NCBI RefSeq assembly: GCF_003443675.1
Contig: NZ_CP031963.1
Location: 4,239,501 to 4,303,500 of the forward strand
From: Aquimarina sp. BL5
GTDB lineage: Bacteria > Bacteroidota > Bacteroidia > Flavobacteriales > Flavobacteriaceae
Direction: 5' to 3'
DNA length: 64,000 bases
Under the pieces are notes generated by a model, which was not told the DNA's origin, made no database searches, and saw only the letters and a list, made by a program, of their open reading frames with translations. Below are positions 25,845-35,267 of the stretch, in pieces; positions within the stretch are counted from its first letter, which is position 1, and the number at the start of each line of letters is the position of its first letter. Both the position numbers and the translations under genes were made by a program.

Positions 25845-28800
25845 ATGGAGAAAAGAATTACAAACAAATATTTAATCAGTGCATTACTAATTGGAGTCTT
25901 ATTCCACGGTTCTGCCATCTTCTTTACCTTAGAGACTACGTATGACGCTTTGATCCACCTATTTTTTGCCGATCATTATGCATCTAGCTGGTTCGAACCT
26001 TGGAATTATAGTTGGTACACAGGTTTTACCGTGATGGGATATCCTCCCTTGGTGCACCAAAGTATAGGCCTGTTATCTTTAATAGGAGGTCTTAAGTTTG
26101 GACTCTTTACAGTTGGTATCATCGCTATCATTCTATTTATAACAGGTGTCTTTAGATTTTCATTACTTATGACCGGTAGGAGAAATATTGCTGGCTATGC
26201 AGCATTAGTTGCAGTATTCTCTTCCTCTTTTGTAGAAACCTTACACATATTTGGTCAATTACCAAGTATTATTGGAATTTCGGTTTTAATGCATTCTTTA
26301 CCGGAAATTTATTTATGGATCAAAACAGGTAAATACAAATATCTATTAAGAGCTTTTAGCTTATTAGCAGTTACCGTAACTTCTCATCATGTTACTCCTA
26401 TTTTCGGAATGGTCTTTTTTATATTTCCGCTTATTGGAATGGTAATTATGGATAGCGCTAGAGACCAAGAGGGTTCTTATAAAGCGATTCGGTTTAAAAT
26501 ATTTTTAAATACCTTTTTTAAACTTTTTTGGAGAATTGTAGGTTTTGGTATGGGATCTCTAGTGCTTATCATTACTTGTATTTTACCTTACTGGATCAAT
26601 ACTAAAAATAATCCAATTACGCAGGTTCCAATTCCGCATGGCTCTAGAGATAACTTTATAGAAATAACCTCCTCTGGACTTGTTTTTTTTCTAATTCCTT
26701 GGGGTATACTTTTATTCATTTTCCCTTATCTGTTTTATAGATATTACAGTAAAAGATATTTGTTTTTTGGTTTATCTTTTACTTTACTTAGTATACTGGG
26801 AACAGGAGGGACAACTCCTATTCCTAAGGTGTTACTAGGGGATAATGCTTTTAATATTCTAACACTAGACAGATTTACATTGTGGGCTTCTATTATGTCT
26901 TTACCTATGTTTGGAGAGTTCTGTTACCGCTTTATAGAAGGAGATATTAAGAAAACCTTACAGCAAAAATATGGTAGTGTATACCATAGAATATTAGGGG
27001 GCTCTCTAGCGGGAGCTTATATTTTTGTATGTATATTCACTATGAGTTTAGGATATTTTAGACCTTCACAACCACAAAAAATAAAGATGCTTCCTATTTT
27101 GAATTTCCTAAAACAGGATCAGCATGATCACTGGCGCTATCTGCCACTAGGTTTTGGAGATCAAATGGCTTGGTTATCTGCCCAAACCAATGCGATGACA
27201 GTAGATGGTAATTACCATTCTGCAAGAAGACTTCCTGAATTAACTTCTAGAGCAGTAGAAAGATTAGAAAATTCAAAGTTTAGAGGGGTAGAAGGTATTG
27301 GTTCGTTACAACAATTTCTAACAGTACCTGAAAAATACAATTTAAAATATGTGTTTTCTAATGATAAGTTTTATGACCCTATTCTATACTTCTGCGGATG
27401 GCAGCGACTAAGACAATTAGAAAATGGCATTATGGTTTGGGAAAAATTAAACATCCCACCAATTCCTAATATCATTCCAAAAGATGATGTTGCCTTACCA
27501 TTGAAACTAATGTGGGGTTTGATCCCAGTCATAACTGTTTTACTGGCTTTTATTATTAATATTCAGATAATTTGGATACAAGCCCTTAAAACTCGAGATC
27601 AAAAGCATCCAGATTTTTTTAAGTATGGAATAAAATATAGGGGCTTTAAAAATTATATGATACGTTTAGAACATATCTGGACTGTATTTCTTTTATTAAT
27701 TATAAGTTATGGGGGGTATATTTTTTACATCAAAAATGCTACACAAATAAGTCCACAAAATGTAGTAAAAGCCTATTATGATGCATTAGACTTCAAGGAA
27801 TTTAAAAGAGCGTATAGTTATATCGATCCAGAAAGTAATAAGGAAGAAGATCAATATATGTTAGAGATCGCTGTAACCGATGGTTTATTAAGTTCATATG
27901 CCAAAATGGATGAGATTAACGTAAGTATTCTCAATCAAACAGATAGTACAGCAAAAGCGAAAGCAACCACTTATTGGATTACCCCATTAGAAAGGATAGA
28001 CAAAGTATTTTACTTAGAGTTAGTAAAACATAGAAGGGAATGGTTTGTGAAACCACCTAATTATGATCTTGATATTCCTCCTGATCAATTATTCTCGCAA
28101 AACAAAACTCAGTTCTATAATCACGGAAGAAGAAGAATATCCTCTGAACAAACTTTTCATGAAGATGTTTTAAAGCAACCCGTATTAGAGGTTCTGAGCG
28201 CAAATCTTATTAAAAATGATACTACATATTCTGTAGTTGGTGAGATTCAAAATATTGATAACGTACCGGCAGATGTTATTATAAAAGCGACACTTTATAA
28301 CTCCGACAATCTGGAATTAGCTGTATACAATGCAAAAGATCAGATGAAACATAAGCTGGTACCTAAAGAAATTACTAGTTTTAGGGTTAATTTTGAAGGG
28401 ATTGCCTGGATGAACAAAGACGAACAAAAACCTGAAACCTTCAATCCAGATGAATTTACTGCTATAAACCTAACAGATATTCCTCTAACTTTTAACTTAC
28501 AATGTGCGGGTAATGTAGCTACAACGGATTTATATAAAGGGCTTGCTCTTTCTGAGGTTAAAATTGATAAAAATATGGTACGCGGTGTATTGTTTAATTC
28601 TGGTTTACAAGAAATAACCATCCCTCAGTTGATTATATCCTACTATAATGATCAAAAAGAACTTATCTGGGTAGATCACTCTTATATTAGAGAAGGAATC
28701 AGACCTCAGCGTAAAAAACCTTTTACATATACATTAAAAGAAATAAGCAATTTAAAATCTATAAGTCAGGAGATGGAGAATATTTTTATTAATGGATTAC

Positions 28801-28937
28801 CGAATAAAGATATTAGTCATAAAGTAACGCCTAATAGAAGAAGAGATCAAAAGGATTATTCCTTTATACCAGTAGACGGAGCTGGTTATAGTTTTATAAA
28901 AATAGAAGTTAATAACTATATAGGAGCCCCTAATTAA
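25845..28937 (+). CDS. Large multi-spanning membrane protein, GT-C / PTPS-related domain
   Basis: 1030 residues. The first ~470 hold many membrane spans with an early acidic loop (LETTYDALIHLFFADHY) and a WYTGFTVMGYPPLVH loop, as in the membrane domain called 6-pyruvoyl-tetrahydropterin synthase-related, which has a GT-C glycosyltransferase-like look. Two more spans lie near 555-580 and 612-632. The remaining ~390 residues face the periplasm: an NTF2-like part (VVKAYYDALDFKEFKRAYSYI) and a beta-rich FxLYD-like part (YSVVGEIQNIDNVPADVIIKATLYNSD). It probably handles polyprenyl-linked sugars at the periplasmic face. Its stop overlaps the next gene by one base, so it heads a three-gene operon with an Ig-like protein and a glycoside hydrolase. 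Confidence 0.78.
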   Translation: MEKRITNKYLISALLIGVLFHGSAIFFTLETTYDALIHLFFADHYASSWFEPWNYSWYTGFTVMGYPPLVHQSIGLLSLIGGLKFGLFTVGIIAIILFITGVFRFSLLMTGRRNIAGYAALVAVFSSSFVETLHIFGQLPSIIGISVLMHSLPEIYLWIKTGKYKYLLRAFSLLAVTVTSHHVTPIFGMVFFIFPLIGMVIMDSARDQEGSYKAIRFKIFLNTFFKLFWRIVGFGMGSLVLIITCILPYWINTKNNPITQVPIPHGSRDNFIEITSSGLVFFLIPWGILLFIFPYLFYRYYSKRYLFFGLSFTLLSILGTGGTTPIPKVLLGDNAFNILTLDRFTLWASIMSLPMFGEFCYRFIEGDIKKTLQQKYGSVYHRILGGSLAGAYIFVCIFTMSLGYFRPSQPQKIKMLPILNFLKQDQHDHWRYLPLGFGDQMAWLSAQTNAMTVDGNYHSARRLPELTSRAVERLENSKFRGVEGIGSLQQFLTVPEKYNLKYVFSNDKFYDPILYFCGWQRLRQLENGIMVWEKLNIPPIPNIIPKDDVALPLKLMWGLIPVITVLLAFIINIQIIWIQALKTRDQKHPDFFKYGIKYRGFKNYMIRLEHIWTVFLLLIISYGGYIFYIKNATQISPQNVVKAYYDALDFKEFKRAYSYIDPESNKEEDQYMLEIAVTDGLLSSYAKMDEINVSILNQTDSTAKAKATTYWITPLERIDKVFYLELVKHRREWFVKPPNYDLDIPPDQLFSQNKTQFYNHGRRRISSEQTFHEDVLKQPVLEVLSANLIKNDTTYSVVGEIQNIDNVPADVIIKATLYNSDNLELAVYNAKDQMKHKLVPKEITSFRVNFEGIAWMNKDEQKPETFNPDEFTAINLTDIPLTFNLQCAGNVATTDLYKGLALSEVKIDKNMVRGVLFNSGLQEITIPQLIISYYNDQKELIWVDHSYIREGIRPQRKKPFTYTLKEISNLKSISQEMENIFINGLPNKDISHKVTPNRRRDQKDYSFIPVDGAGYSFIKIEVNNYIGAPN

Positions 28938-30169
28938 TGAAATTGAGAACATATACATATTTATTATTTTTAGTGATTCTTGTTGTTGGGTTTACCACAA
29001 GCAATTCGATTGTGCAAACTATTCAAAAAGTAAGTGTTACGGAGCTGCATACTACAAATACTTATACCGCAGACGAAGAAATTATTTTGAAATTTAAAGC
29101 AAATGAAACTACTAATATTGCTCTTGTTGTAAAAAGCTCTTATGGAATATCAATTCTTGATTCTGAAAAAAAAGAGGATACCTTAGTTTTTAAAATACCT
29201 TCTTTTTTATCTAAAAAAAGAGGGGTAATTAATTATAAACTAGTTTTTAATAGCCAAGAAATATATTCTGGAAATTTACATGTGAAAGCATCTAAAGTGA
29301 TTAAAGAACCGCTAGAATCTTATTTAGGTCCTACAAGTATTACTGCAGGAGGAAAAGATTATGGTATGTTTACCATAATACCCGCGGATAAATATGACAA
29401 TCCAATTGAGGATAGTACTTTAGTTACTATAAAACATCAATTTTTAAATCTAGAAAAAGATTCTGATCTATTTATCGATGATTTTATTGTCTGGAAAAAC
29501 ATATATTCTTATCAAAAATCAGGAAGAATTCTTGTCAGTGCAAACACAAATAATTTAGCTTCGAAAGAATTTACACTTGACGTTTTTCCGTCACAAGCTC
29601 AGGATTTTGAACTAAATGCTTCAAAAAAACACGAGTATGCAGATGGGAATCAAATTGTGGAATTTTTTACTTCTGAGATCAAAGATGAATATGGAAATAC
29701 TATAAGTGATGGACGTATTGTAGAATTTAGTATTCTAACCAATCATAACGAACAATTACGGTCTTCTGGAACTACTATCAAAGGTGTTGCAAGAGGATAT
29801 ATGGTACATCCAGTAAAAGCATCATTGTGGAAGGCACAAGCTTTTATCCCGGAAATGGCAGAAAGTGATGAACTTGTGTTAGAATTTAAACCTGCAGTAA
29901 AAGACTATACAATCACTTTTACTGAAGACAAAAGGAATATTAAAGTTGGAGCTATCTTGAGTTTTATGAATCAAATTATACCAGATGGCGCCATGATTTC
30001 CTTAAATATATATAGGAGCGGAACATTAATAGAAACATTTACCAATTTCTCTTCTAAAGGGTTTGTAGAATTCTATTTATCTGATGATTTCTTTCCTAAA
30101 GGAGAGTACACTTTAGAAGTTATAGGTATGGGTATACGAAAAAAATACGATCACATAGTATTAGAATGA
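28937..30169 (+). CDS. Secreted or membrane-anchored Ig-like domain protein
   Basis: 410 residues with an N-terminal hydrophobic signal/anchor (YLLFLVILVVGFTTS). The rest is beta-rich and fits three or four Ig-like modules: TADEEIILKFKANETTNIALVV, ITAGGKDYGMFTIIPADKYDNPIEDST, EYADGNQIVEFFTSEIKDEYGNTISDGRIVEF (invasin/Big_1-like wording) and a last PKGEYTLEVIGMG. It is likely periplasmic. It starts inside the stop of the GT-C-like gene and overlaps the hydrolase by 4 bp, so all three are made in step and may form one envelope complex for a polysaccharide. No catalytic motif is seen. Confidence 0.75.
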   Translation: MKLRTYTYLLFLVILVVGFTTSNSIVQTIQKVSVTELHTTNTYTADEEIILKFKANETTNIALVVKSSYGISILDSEKKEDTLVFKIPSFLSKKRGVINYKLVFNSQEIYSGNLHVKASKVIKEPLESYLGPTSITAGGKDYGMFTIIPADKYDNPIEDSTLVTIKHQFLNLEKDSDLFIDDFIVWKNIYSYQKSGRILVSANTNNLASKEFTLDVFPSQAQDFELNASKKHEYADGNQIVEFFTSEIKDEYGNTISDGRIVEFSILTNHNEQLRSSGTTIKGVARGYMVHPVKASLWKAQAFIPEMAESDELVLEFKPAVKDYTITFTEDKRNIKVGAILSFMNQIIPDGAMISLNIYRSGTLIETFTNFSSKGFVEFYLSDDFFPKGEYTLEVIGMGIRKKYDHIVLE

Positions 30170-31707
30170 GAAAACAAAATAAAATGATATATAGATCTTT
30201 CATTATTATTTCATTTATAGTAATAAATGGACTTATTCTGTTGGGTATAAGTCAAACATTATCCTATCTCAATACTGGTGCAGATCGTTCTATGATGCTG
30301 CACGTTGGTGTAAAAAACAAACAAGCCTATATCCCCAAGGTCAATTGGAAAGACACTATAAATCCTGCAAGACCTATCGAAAAACAGACCATGATAGATA
30401 TCCAAAAAGATTATATTAATTCTTGGTATGTTAGAAACGTAGGATATATAACCTATGATTCATTAGGGATTTTTGACTTCTATACAGAAAGTGCTCGAGA
30501 AAATTTAATGAGAGGTATTGAGTTTAATATCGAAAATAATATAAAAGTAGTTAGTACTACCTTAAAGCACAACTTGGCGTTAGATTTTTATAGTGCTGAT
30601 GGACAGTTAGTGGTTTTTGAGGATCAGAATGTAACATCTTACACGCAGTTTTTTAAAGAAAATGAGTTACAGTTTGAAACTACAGACACCTCTGATTACA
30701 AAATTGCCATGCTATTAGAAGATGGATTCTGGAGAGTTAGACATATTGTTAAACAACCTTTGGCTAAACCGGATACCATACAACAAAAAAAATCTCCGCA
30801 CGTAAGAGGAAACAAAATTATAATCGATAGTAGCACCTATCAAATTAAAGGCATTAATTATTATCCCCAAAAGACTCCTTGGAACATGTTCGGCGATGAT
30901 TTTGAAATCGCTACCATTAAAAAGGACTTAGAAATTATTAAAAATGCTGGGCTTAATACTATTAGAATTTTTGTGCCCTATGAAGAGTTTGGCAAAGAGT
31001 ATGTAAAAGTTGAAAAACTCCAAAAGCTACAACAAGTATTAGACCTTGCAGAAGAAACTAACTTAAAAGTAGTACTAACTCTTTTTGACTTTTACGGAAA
31101 TTATGCCATTGATGATTGGACTTTTACGCATAGGCATGTAGAGCAAATCGTACATGCGATAAAAGATCATAACGCACTTTTGGCTTGGGATATTAAAAAT
31201 GAACCTGATTTAGATTTTGAGAGTAGAAGAAAAGAAACCGTACTGGCTTGGTTAAACGAGATGATTCGTCAAGTGCGATCTTTAGATAATGTACATCCTA
31301 TAACGGTCGGCTGGTCATCCATAGAATTTGCAAATTTACTAAGGGATGATCTAGACATTATTTCTTTTCATTACTATAAAGATTTAGAAAATTTCTCGGA
31401 ATCTTTTAATACGATATCTTCCATAAACAAACCTTTAGTGTTACAAGAGTTTGGCTTATCTTCTAATAGTGGTTTATGGGCTCCGTTTGGGAATTCTGAA
31501 AAAGATCAAGCTTTTTATCACGAGAAATTTCAGAAAATAATACAAGAGAATGAACTGCACTATATGTCTTGGACATTGTACGATTTTGACAATATCCCAA
31601 CCAGCGTAGTTGGTAGATTGCCCTGGCGTAAAAATGCTCAGAAACATTTTGGATTTATTGATTCTGAAGGAAATAAAAAAGATGCTTTTCAGTTCATAAG
31701 TTATTGA
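30166..31707 (+). CDS. Membrane-anchored GH5-like (clan GH-A) glycoside hydrolase
   Basis: 513 residues with an N-terminal span (IIISFIVINGLILLGI) and a ~200-residue front part. A TIM barrel follows: YQIKGINYYPQKTPWN, LNTIRIFVPYEEFG, LKVVLTLFDFYGNY, then the acid/base WDIKNEP (Glu346) and the nucleophile VLQEFGLSS (Glu428), with IISFHYYKD between them and a YMSWTLYDFDN strand at the end. This is the clan GH-A layout (GH5, GH2 and related). It faces the periplasm. In synthase-type exopolysaccharide loci such hydrolases trim or release the polymer; that is the likely role here from context. Confidence 0.85.
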   Translation: MRKQNKMIYRSFIIISFIVINGLILLGISQTLSYLNTGADRSMMLHVGVKNKQAYIPKVNWKDTINPARPIEKQTMIDIQKDYINSWYVRNVGYITYDSLGIFDFYTESARENLMRGIEFNIENNIKVVSTTLKHNLALDFYSADGQLVVFEDQNVTSYTQFFKENELQFETTDTSDYKIAMLLEDGFWRVRHIVKQPLAKPDTIQQKKSPHVRGNKIIIDSSTYQIKGINYYPQKTPWNMFGDDFEIATIKKDLEIIKNAGLNTIRIFVPYEEFGKEYVKVEKLQKLQQVLDLAEETNLKVVLTLFDFYGNYAIDDWTFTHRHVEQIVHAIKDHNALLAWDIKNEPDLDFESRRKETVLAWLNEMIRQVRSLDNVHPITVGWSSIEFANLLRDDLDIISFHYYKDLENFSESFNTISSINKPLVLQEFGLSSNSGLWAPFGNSEKDQAFYHEKFQKIIQENELHYMSWTLYDFDNIPTSVVGRLPWRKNAQKHFGFIDSEGNKKDAFQFISY

Positions 31708-31750
31708 AAAACAATTCGTTTTGTAAGCATATAAAGAGAGCCTTTTTTAT

Positions 31751-32968
31751 TTAAGCAGATACTCCATGTAATTCTTTCTCCTTCTTTTTGCTTGTACCAA
31801 TTTTGATATTGTTAAATGTGTCTAAATACATTTTTGTGATTGTGCTCATTGGCAAAGCAGTCGCTGCTTGGTAGTTAGCTTTTCCTAGTTCTGTTCTATA
31901 TTCAGGGTTTACAACTATTTTTTCAATTGCATTCGCTAAACTTTCTACATCATCAGGAGCAAAAAACTCTCCTCTATATCCTTCTTCTTTTACTAAAATA
32001 CTAAGATCTCCCAAATCTGGCATAACCACAGCTTTACCATAACTCCCAGCTTGATGTAATACTCCAGAACTTCCTGTTGTAGATGTGTAGGGAAAAACTA
32101 CCATCGCACTTTCTTTAAAAATAACCGGAACATCTTCTTCTTCTACATATCCTGTAAAAGTTAATTGAGGAACGTTTTTATAATTCTCTTTTACAGTATC
32201 TAGGTAGCCTAAAACATTAGGATTGTCGGTTCCAGCAATTACTATTTCTAAATTTTTCTGAGTTCTTTTTCTTACTATTTCTACTGCTTCTATCATTACC
32301 TCAACTTTTTTGTAAGTTCCAAACTTACCAAAAGTCATTACTTTTAAAATATCTCCAGAGGATTCGTAAGAAGGTTCTTCTGGTATTTCGAAAGTCCCGT
32401 GAGGAATTAATACAATATTATCCACCTTATATTTTTGTTCCAAAATATCTACATATTTACTTATAGTAACAGCTACTTTATCTGCAGAAAGTATAAATTT
32501 AGTAAGCGTAGTTCCAATGAAATTATATATTTTTTGCAAGACTTTATTAGTTGTAAAACCAGCATTTCCTAAATCAACTTGCTCCATAATATTATGCAAT
32601 AACGCAATCGTAGGAATTCCTTTTCTCTTACATAATAATGGTAATAATAACCCGAGAGCAGCAGCTATTTTTTTATCCCCAAACTTCATGAATTGTAGAT
32701 TAAATAGAATAGCATCTGGTTTAGTCTGATTCACAGCCTTCATTACGGACATTACATTGGTATAGGAGTTAAACTTCCAAGATTGTTTTACGGTAATTTT
32801 ACAACCATCTTCTTCAAAATTGATATCCGCTTGATCGGGAGCAGTGTCGGTAAGTAAAATAATTTCAGTTAATTGTTTATGTTGTCTGAAATGTTTTACC
32901 AAATGATATGCATATTCATTTAAGGTTACTTTACTAGGTGGATAAGCTGTTACAATGGCTAGTTTCAT
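31751..32968 (-). CDS. GT4 / GT1-type glycosyltransferase
   Basis: A 405-residue GT-B fold. The N-terminal half has KLAIVTAYPPSKVTLNEYAYHL and IPTIALLHNIMEQ. The C-terminal half has MTFGKFGTYKKVEVMIEA (donor-side start), LEIVIAGTDNPN, TFTGYVEEEDVPVIFKESAMVVFPYTSTTGSSGVLHQAGSYGKA with the conserved acid/Gly region, and VMPDLGDLS. It is cytosolic, perhaps bound to the inner membrane. It is the last gene of a minus-strand unit after two STAS proteins, with a LytTR-type site in front of the unit. Donor and acceptor are unknown. Confidence 0.87.
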   Translation of the reverse strand: MKLAIVTAYPPSKVTLNEYAYHLVKHFRQHKQLTEIILLTDTAPDQADINFEEDGCKITVKQSWKFNSYTNVMSVMKAVNQTKPDAILFNLQFMKFGDKKIAAALGLLLPLLCKRKGIPTIALLHNIMEQVDLGNAGFTTNKVLQKIYNFIGTTLTKFILSADKVAVTISKYVDILEQKYKVDNIVLIPHGTFEIPEEPSYESSGDILKVMTFGKFGTYKKVEVMIEAVEIVRKRTQKNLEIVIAGTDNPNVLGYLDTVKENYKNVPQLTFTGYVEEEDVPVIFKESAMVVFPYTSTTGSSGVLHQAGSYGKAVVMPDLGDLSILVKEEGYRGEFFAPDDVESLANAIEKIVVNPEYRTELGKANYQAATALPMSTITKMYLDTFNNIKIGTSKKKEKELHGVSA

Positions 32969-33010
32969 GAGTTCTTTTAATTTTATTAATATCCTTTTTG
33001 CGGAAACATA

Positions 33011-33310
33011 CTAATAATCATTTCTAAAGATATAAGATGTTTTAGTCTGTTTAAATGTAGGTACTATATTTTTATTTTCTCTTCCTAATATAAAAAGTAC
33101 TTTTCCTCTTTTTACTGCTTTTTTATGAATGATCTGCAATACACGGATAGCTCTTTTATCCATTTTTTTTACTTTTTTCAAACACATTATTACTTCTTGA
33201 TAATGATCAAGTAAGTAATTAAAATGATCTTTTACAAGATGATTGTTTAATCCAGTAAAATCTCCGTTAATTTCATATGTTCCTTTTTGATTTATGATTT
33301 GTAATTTCAT
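33011..33310 (-). CDS. STAS-domain-like protein lacking the phosphoserine
   Basis: 99 residues with the anti-sigma-factor-antagonist (STAS) layout: a first strand pair (YEINGDFTGLN), VIMCLKKVKKMDKRAIRVLQIIHKKAVKRG, and VLFILGRENKN. In STAS proteins the phosphorylated Ser/Thr follows the Asp of this loop. Here the loop reads MDKRAIRVL, so the usual serine is absent, while the neighbour copy (33341) keeps it. It could be a locked-state or scaffold version of its neighbour. It lies 30 bp after that gene. Confidence 0.7.
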   Translation of the reverse strand: MKLQIINQKGTYEINGDFTGLNNHLVKDHFNYLLDHYQEVIMCLKKVKKMDKRAIRVLQIIHKKAVKRGKVLFILGRENKNIVPTFKQTKTSYIFRNDY

Positions 33311-33340
33311 AATATTTAGGTTTTGGAGAATAATGGGGTA

Positions 33341-33637
33341 TTATAAATAATTGTTTCTTAAAACATAACTATTCTTTCCGAATGCCTTATTTATTGCTTT
33401 ATTGTTTTTTCCAATAATGTAAAAAATTTTGTTTAGGCTCATGGCTTTTTTATGAAGTTTTGTTAATGCACTAACTCCAGAAATATCGATTTTTTTTACA
33501 TTTTCGAGACTTAATACTATTTGGTCTTTATGCTGTAATAGATGCTCAAAATGATGTTTAAGAGATTTTACATTTGTTCCTTTAATATCTCCTTGGATTT
33601 CTAAAATTCCATAGTTATTTGTTATTTGCAGTGCCAT
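33341..33637 (-). CDS. STAS-domain protein (anti-anti-sigma type)
   Basis: 98 residues, a single STAS domain: ILEIQGDIKGTN, IVLSLENVKKIDISGVSALTKLHKKA and IFYIIGKNNKAINKAF. The IDISGVSAL loop carries the serine that partner kinases phosphorylate in the SpoIIAA family. No anti-sigma kinase or PP2C-type phosphatase is encoded in this window, so the partner is elsewhere. It is the first gene of the STAS-STAS-GT4 unit, and the unit has a LytTR-type site 72 bp upstream. It may tie polysaccharide synthesis to a partner-switch or act directly on a transferase. Confidence 0.8.
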   Translation of the reverse strand: MALQITNNYGILEIQGDIKGTNVKSLKHHFEHLLQHKDQIVLSLENVKKIDISGVSALTKLHKKAMSLNKIFYIIGKNNKAINKAFGKNSYVLRNNYL

Positions 33638-33708
33638 AGTATTTTGGGTTTAATGGTTTAATATGCTGTAAATATCCTTACTTTAGAAGTTCTATTGATC
33701 TTAATATC

Positions 33709-33738
33709 GATGAGTTGCCTTTACCTATAGTTTAATGG
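33709..33738 (-). promoter_or_regulatory. Predicted LytTR site, STAS-STAS-GT4 operon
   Basis: On the plus strand, GATGAGTTG (33709-33717) and GTTTAATGG (33730-33738) are separated by 12 bases. The near half-site is 72 bp from the STAS start. Same geometry as four other sites in the window. Confidence 0.55.
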
Positions 33739-33771
33739 GAACTATGTATCGATTTATAAAAGTTTCAAATA

Positions 33772-35028
33772 TTAAGTGTTATAGGTTTTTGTTGTATTCC
33801 ATTTTTCCTTCTTTAAGAAATACAGTATCTGAAATACTAAAAGAATAGCCATAGCAAATATCTGCATCACTACTACCTGAATTAAACTATCATGAAAATA
33901 TACAATGAGTACTACTTGAGAAATCCCTAATAATCCGGATAATACAACGGGGATATACTGATCCAATGATAAAAAATAGTAGGCAAAGATATTCGCAATT
34001 GCGAATAGGGATGTGGCAATGGCATATTTCCATAATAAAGGAGCAACTGTAATATATTCAGAACCAAACATTAGATTAATTACGGTTTCAGGAAATAAGT
34101 AACATCCAAAAACAATGCATGTCGAAAGTATAGTAATGTATCCAACATACTTAAATAAAATAGGGGCTGTTGCTTCTCCGTCTTTTTGTTTTTCTACCAC
34201 TTTAGGTAATAATAGCATCACAAACATCCAAGCAACAAAATACACTACACGACCTATCAAAGCCAATGAGGCATATAAACCCGCTTCGTATTCTTCAAAA
34301 TAATGTTTCACTAATAGAATATCGCTATTATTAATGATGATTTGAGTTAATTCATAGAATGCTGTTAGCATAAAAAATCTAATAATATGCTTGGTGTGTT
34401 CTTTAGGGAGCGTTTGATTTTTGAAAACTGAAATATCCTTCATTTTAAAAGGTATTAATCCAAAAATGAATGATATAACAATTCCTATAGCAATAGAGAA
34501 TATGGGCTGAAAAGGCAATACATAGATCAATACTAAAGTAAATAGTAATCTACTGATCATTTCTCCTTGATAGGTTATAGCAAGTTGACCAAACTTTTTT
34601 GTCCCCTGAAAAACTCCTCGATTTACACTCATGATAAAGTATATAGGTATACCAAAACCAAAAATGGTAAACATTCCTGCTGATTTTGTATTAAAAACAG
34701 TCTGTAAATCTTTAGCAAATATGATGACTAAAATTCCAAGAACAATTCCGATAAGAGAAGCATATCGATAGCTGAGGTTTATGAAATTACTTAAGATGTT
34801 TTTCTCAAAAAGAACAGAGAATTTTGCCGTAGCCAATTGAAAAGTCATTGCTATAAATGACAATACTAAGAGAAATGTGATCAATAATGCTGCATCCGCA
34901 AATAACTCAGGGCCTAAAATCCTTCCAAGTAAAAGGTTGTAGATATAATTACCTGCGTTTACGATAATCACACTGCACATGAATTTTTGCTCTACAGTTA
35001 ATGCAGGGGTGTAGCTCTTAATAGTCAT
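33772..35028 (-). CDS. Wzx-like polysaccharide flippase (MOP superfamily)
   Basis: 418 residues with about twelve predicted membrane spans, starting VEQKFMCSVIIVNAGNYIYNLLLGRILGP. This resembles the first helix and GxLGPxxFG motif of polysaccharide exporters. VNRGVFQGTKKFGQLAITYQGEMISRL and a typical mid-protein loop follow. The function is transfer of lipid-linked sugar units across the inner membrane. It stands alone between STAS and adhesin genes and has a LytTR-type site about 130 bp upstream, so it would be co-regulated with both. Confidence 0.85.
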   Translation of the reverse strand: MTIKSYTPALTVEQKFMCSVIIVNAGNYIYNLLLGRILGPELFADAALLITFLLVLSFIAMTFQLATAKFSVLFEKNILSNFINLSYRYASLIGIVLGILVIIFAKDLQTVFNTKSAGMFTIFGFGIPIYFIMSVNRGVFQGTKKFGQLAITYQGEMISRLLFTLVLIYVLPFQPIFSIAIGIVISFIFGLIPFKMKDISVFKNQTLPKEHTKHIIRFFMLTAFYELTQIIINNSDILLVKHYFEEYEAGLYASLALIGRVVYFVAWMFVMLLLPKVVEKQKDGEATAPILFKYVGYITILSTCIVFGCYLFPETVINLMFGSEYITVAPLLWKYAIATSLFAIANIFAYYFLSLDQYIPVVLSGLLGISQVVLIVYFHDSLIQVVVMQIFAMAILLVFQILYFLKKEKWNTTKTYNT

Positions 35029-35158
35029 TTTTATAGATTTTTGTCATTTTTTAATTCAAGTTTTAATGAAAGTTACTTTTTAGTTGCATTCGTTAGATTT
35101 AATAGTTTATTGGCATTATAAAGATCCATATAATATCAATGACATTCGTTTTATCTTC

Positions 35159-35188
35159 GACGAGTTGCTCAGATCCACTGTTTAATGG
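35159..35188 (-). promoter_or_regulatory. Predicted LytTR site, flippase gene
   Basis: GACGAGTTG (35159-35167) and GTTTAATGG (35180-35188) on the plus strand, 12-base spacer. The distal half-site is identical to the one before the STAS operon. The proximal edge is 131 bp from the flippase start. Confidence 0.55.
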
Positions 35189-35267
35189 TTGTTGTCTATA
35201 GATTTATCATATTTTTCAGATAGTACGAATTGTTATTTTTCTTTTTCTATTCAATCTTTTGATCTAA

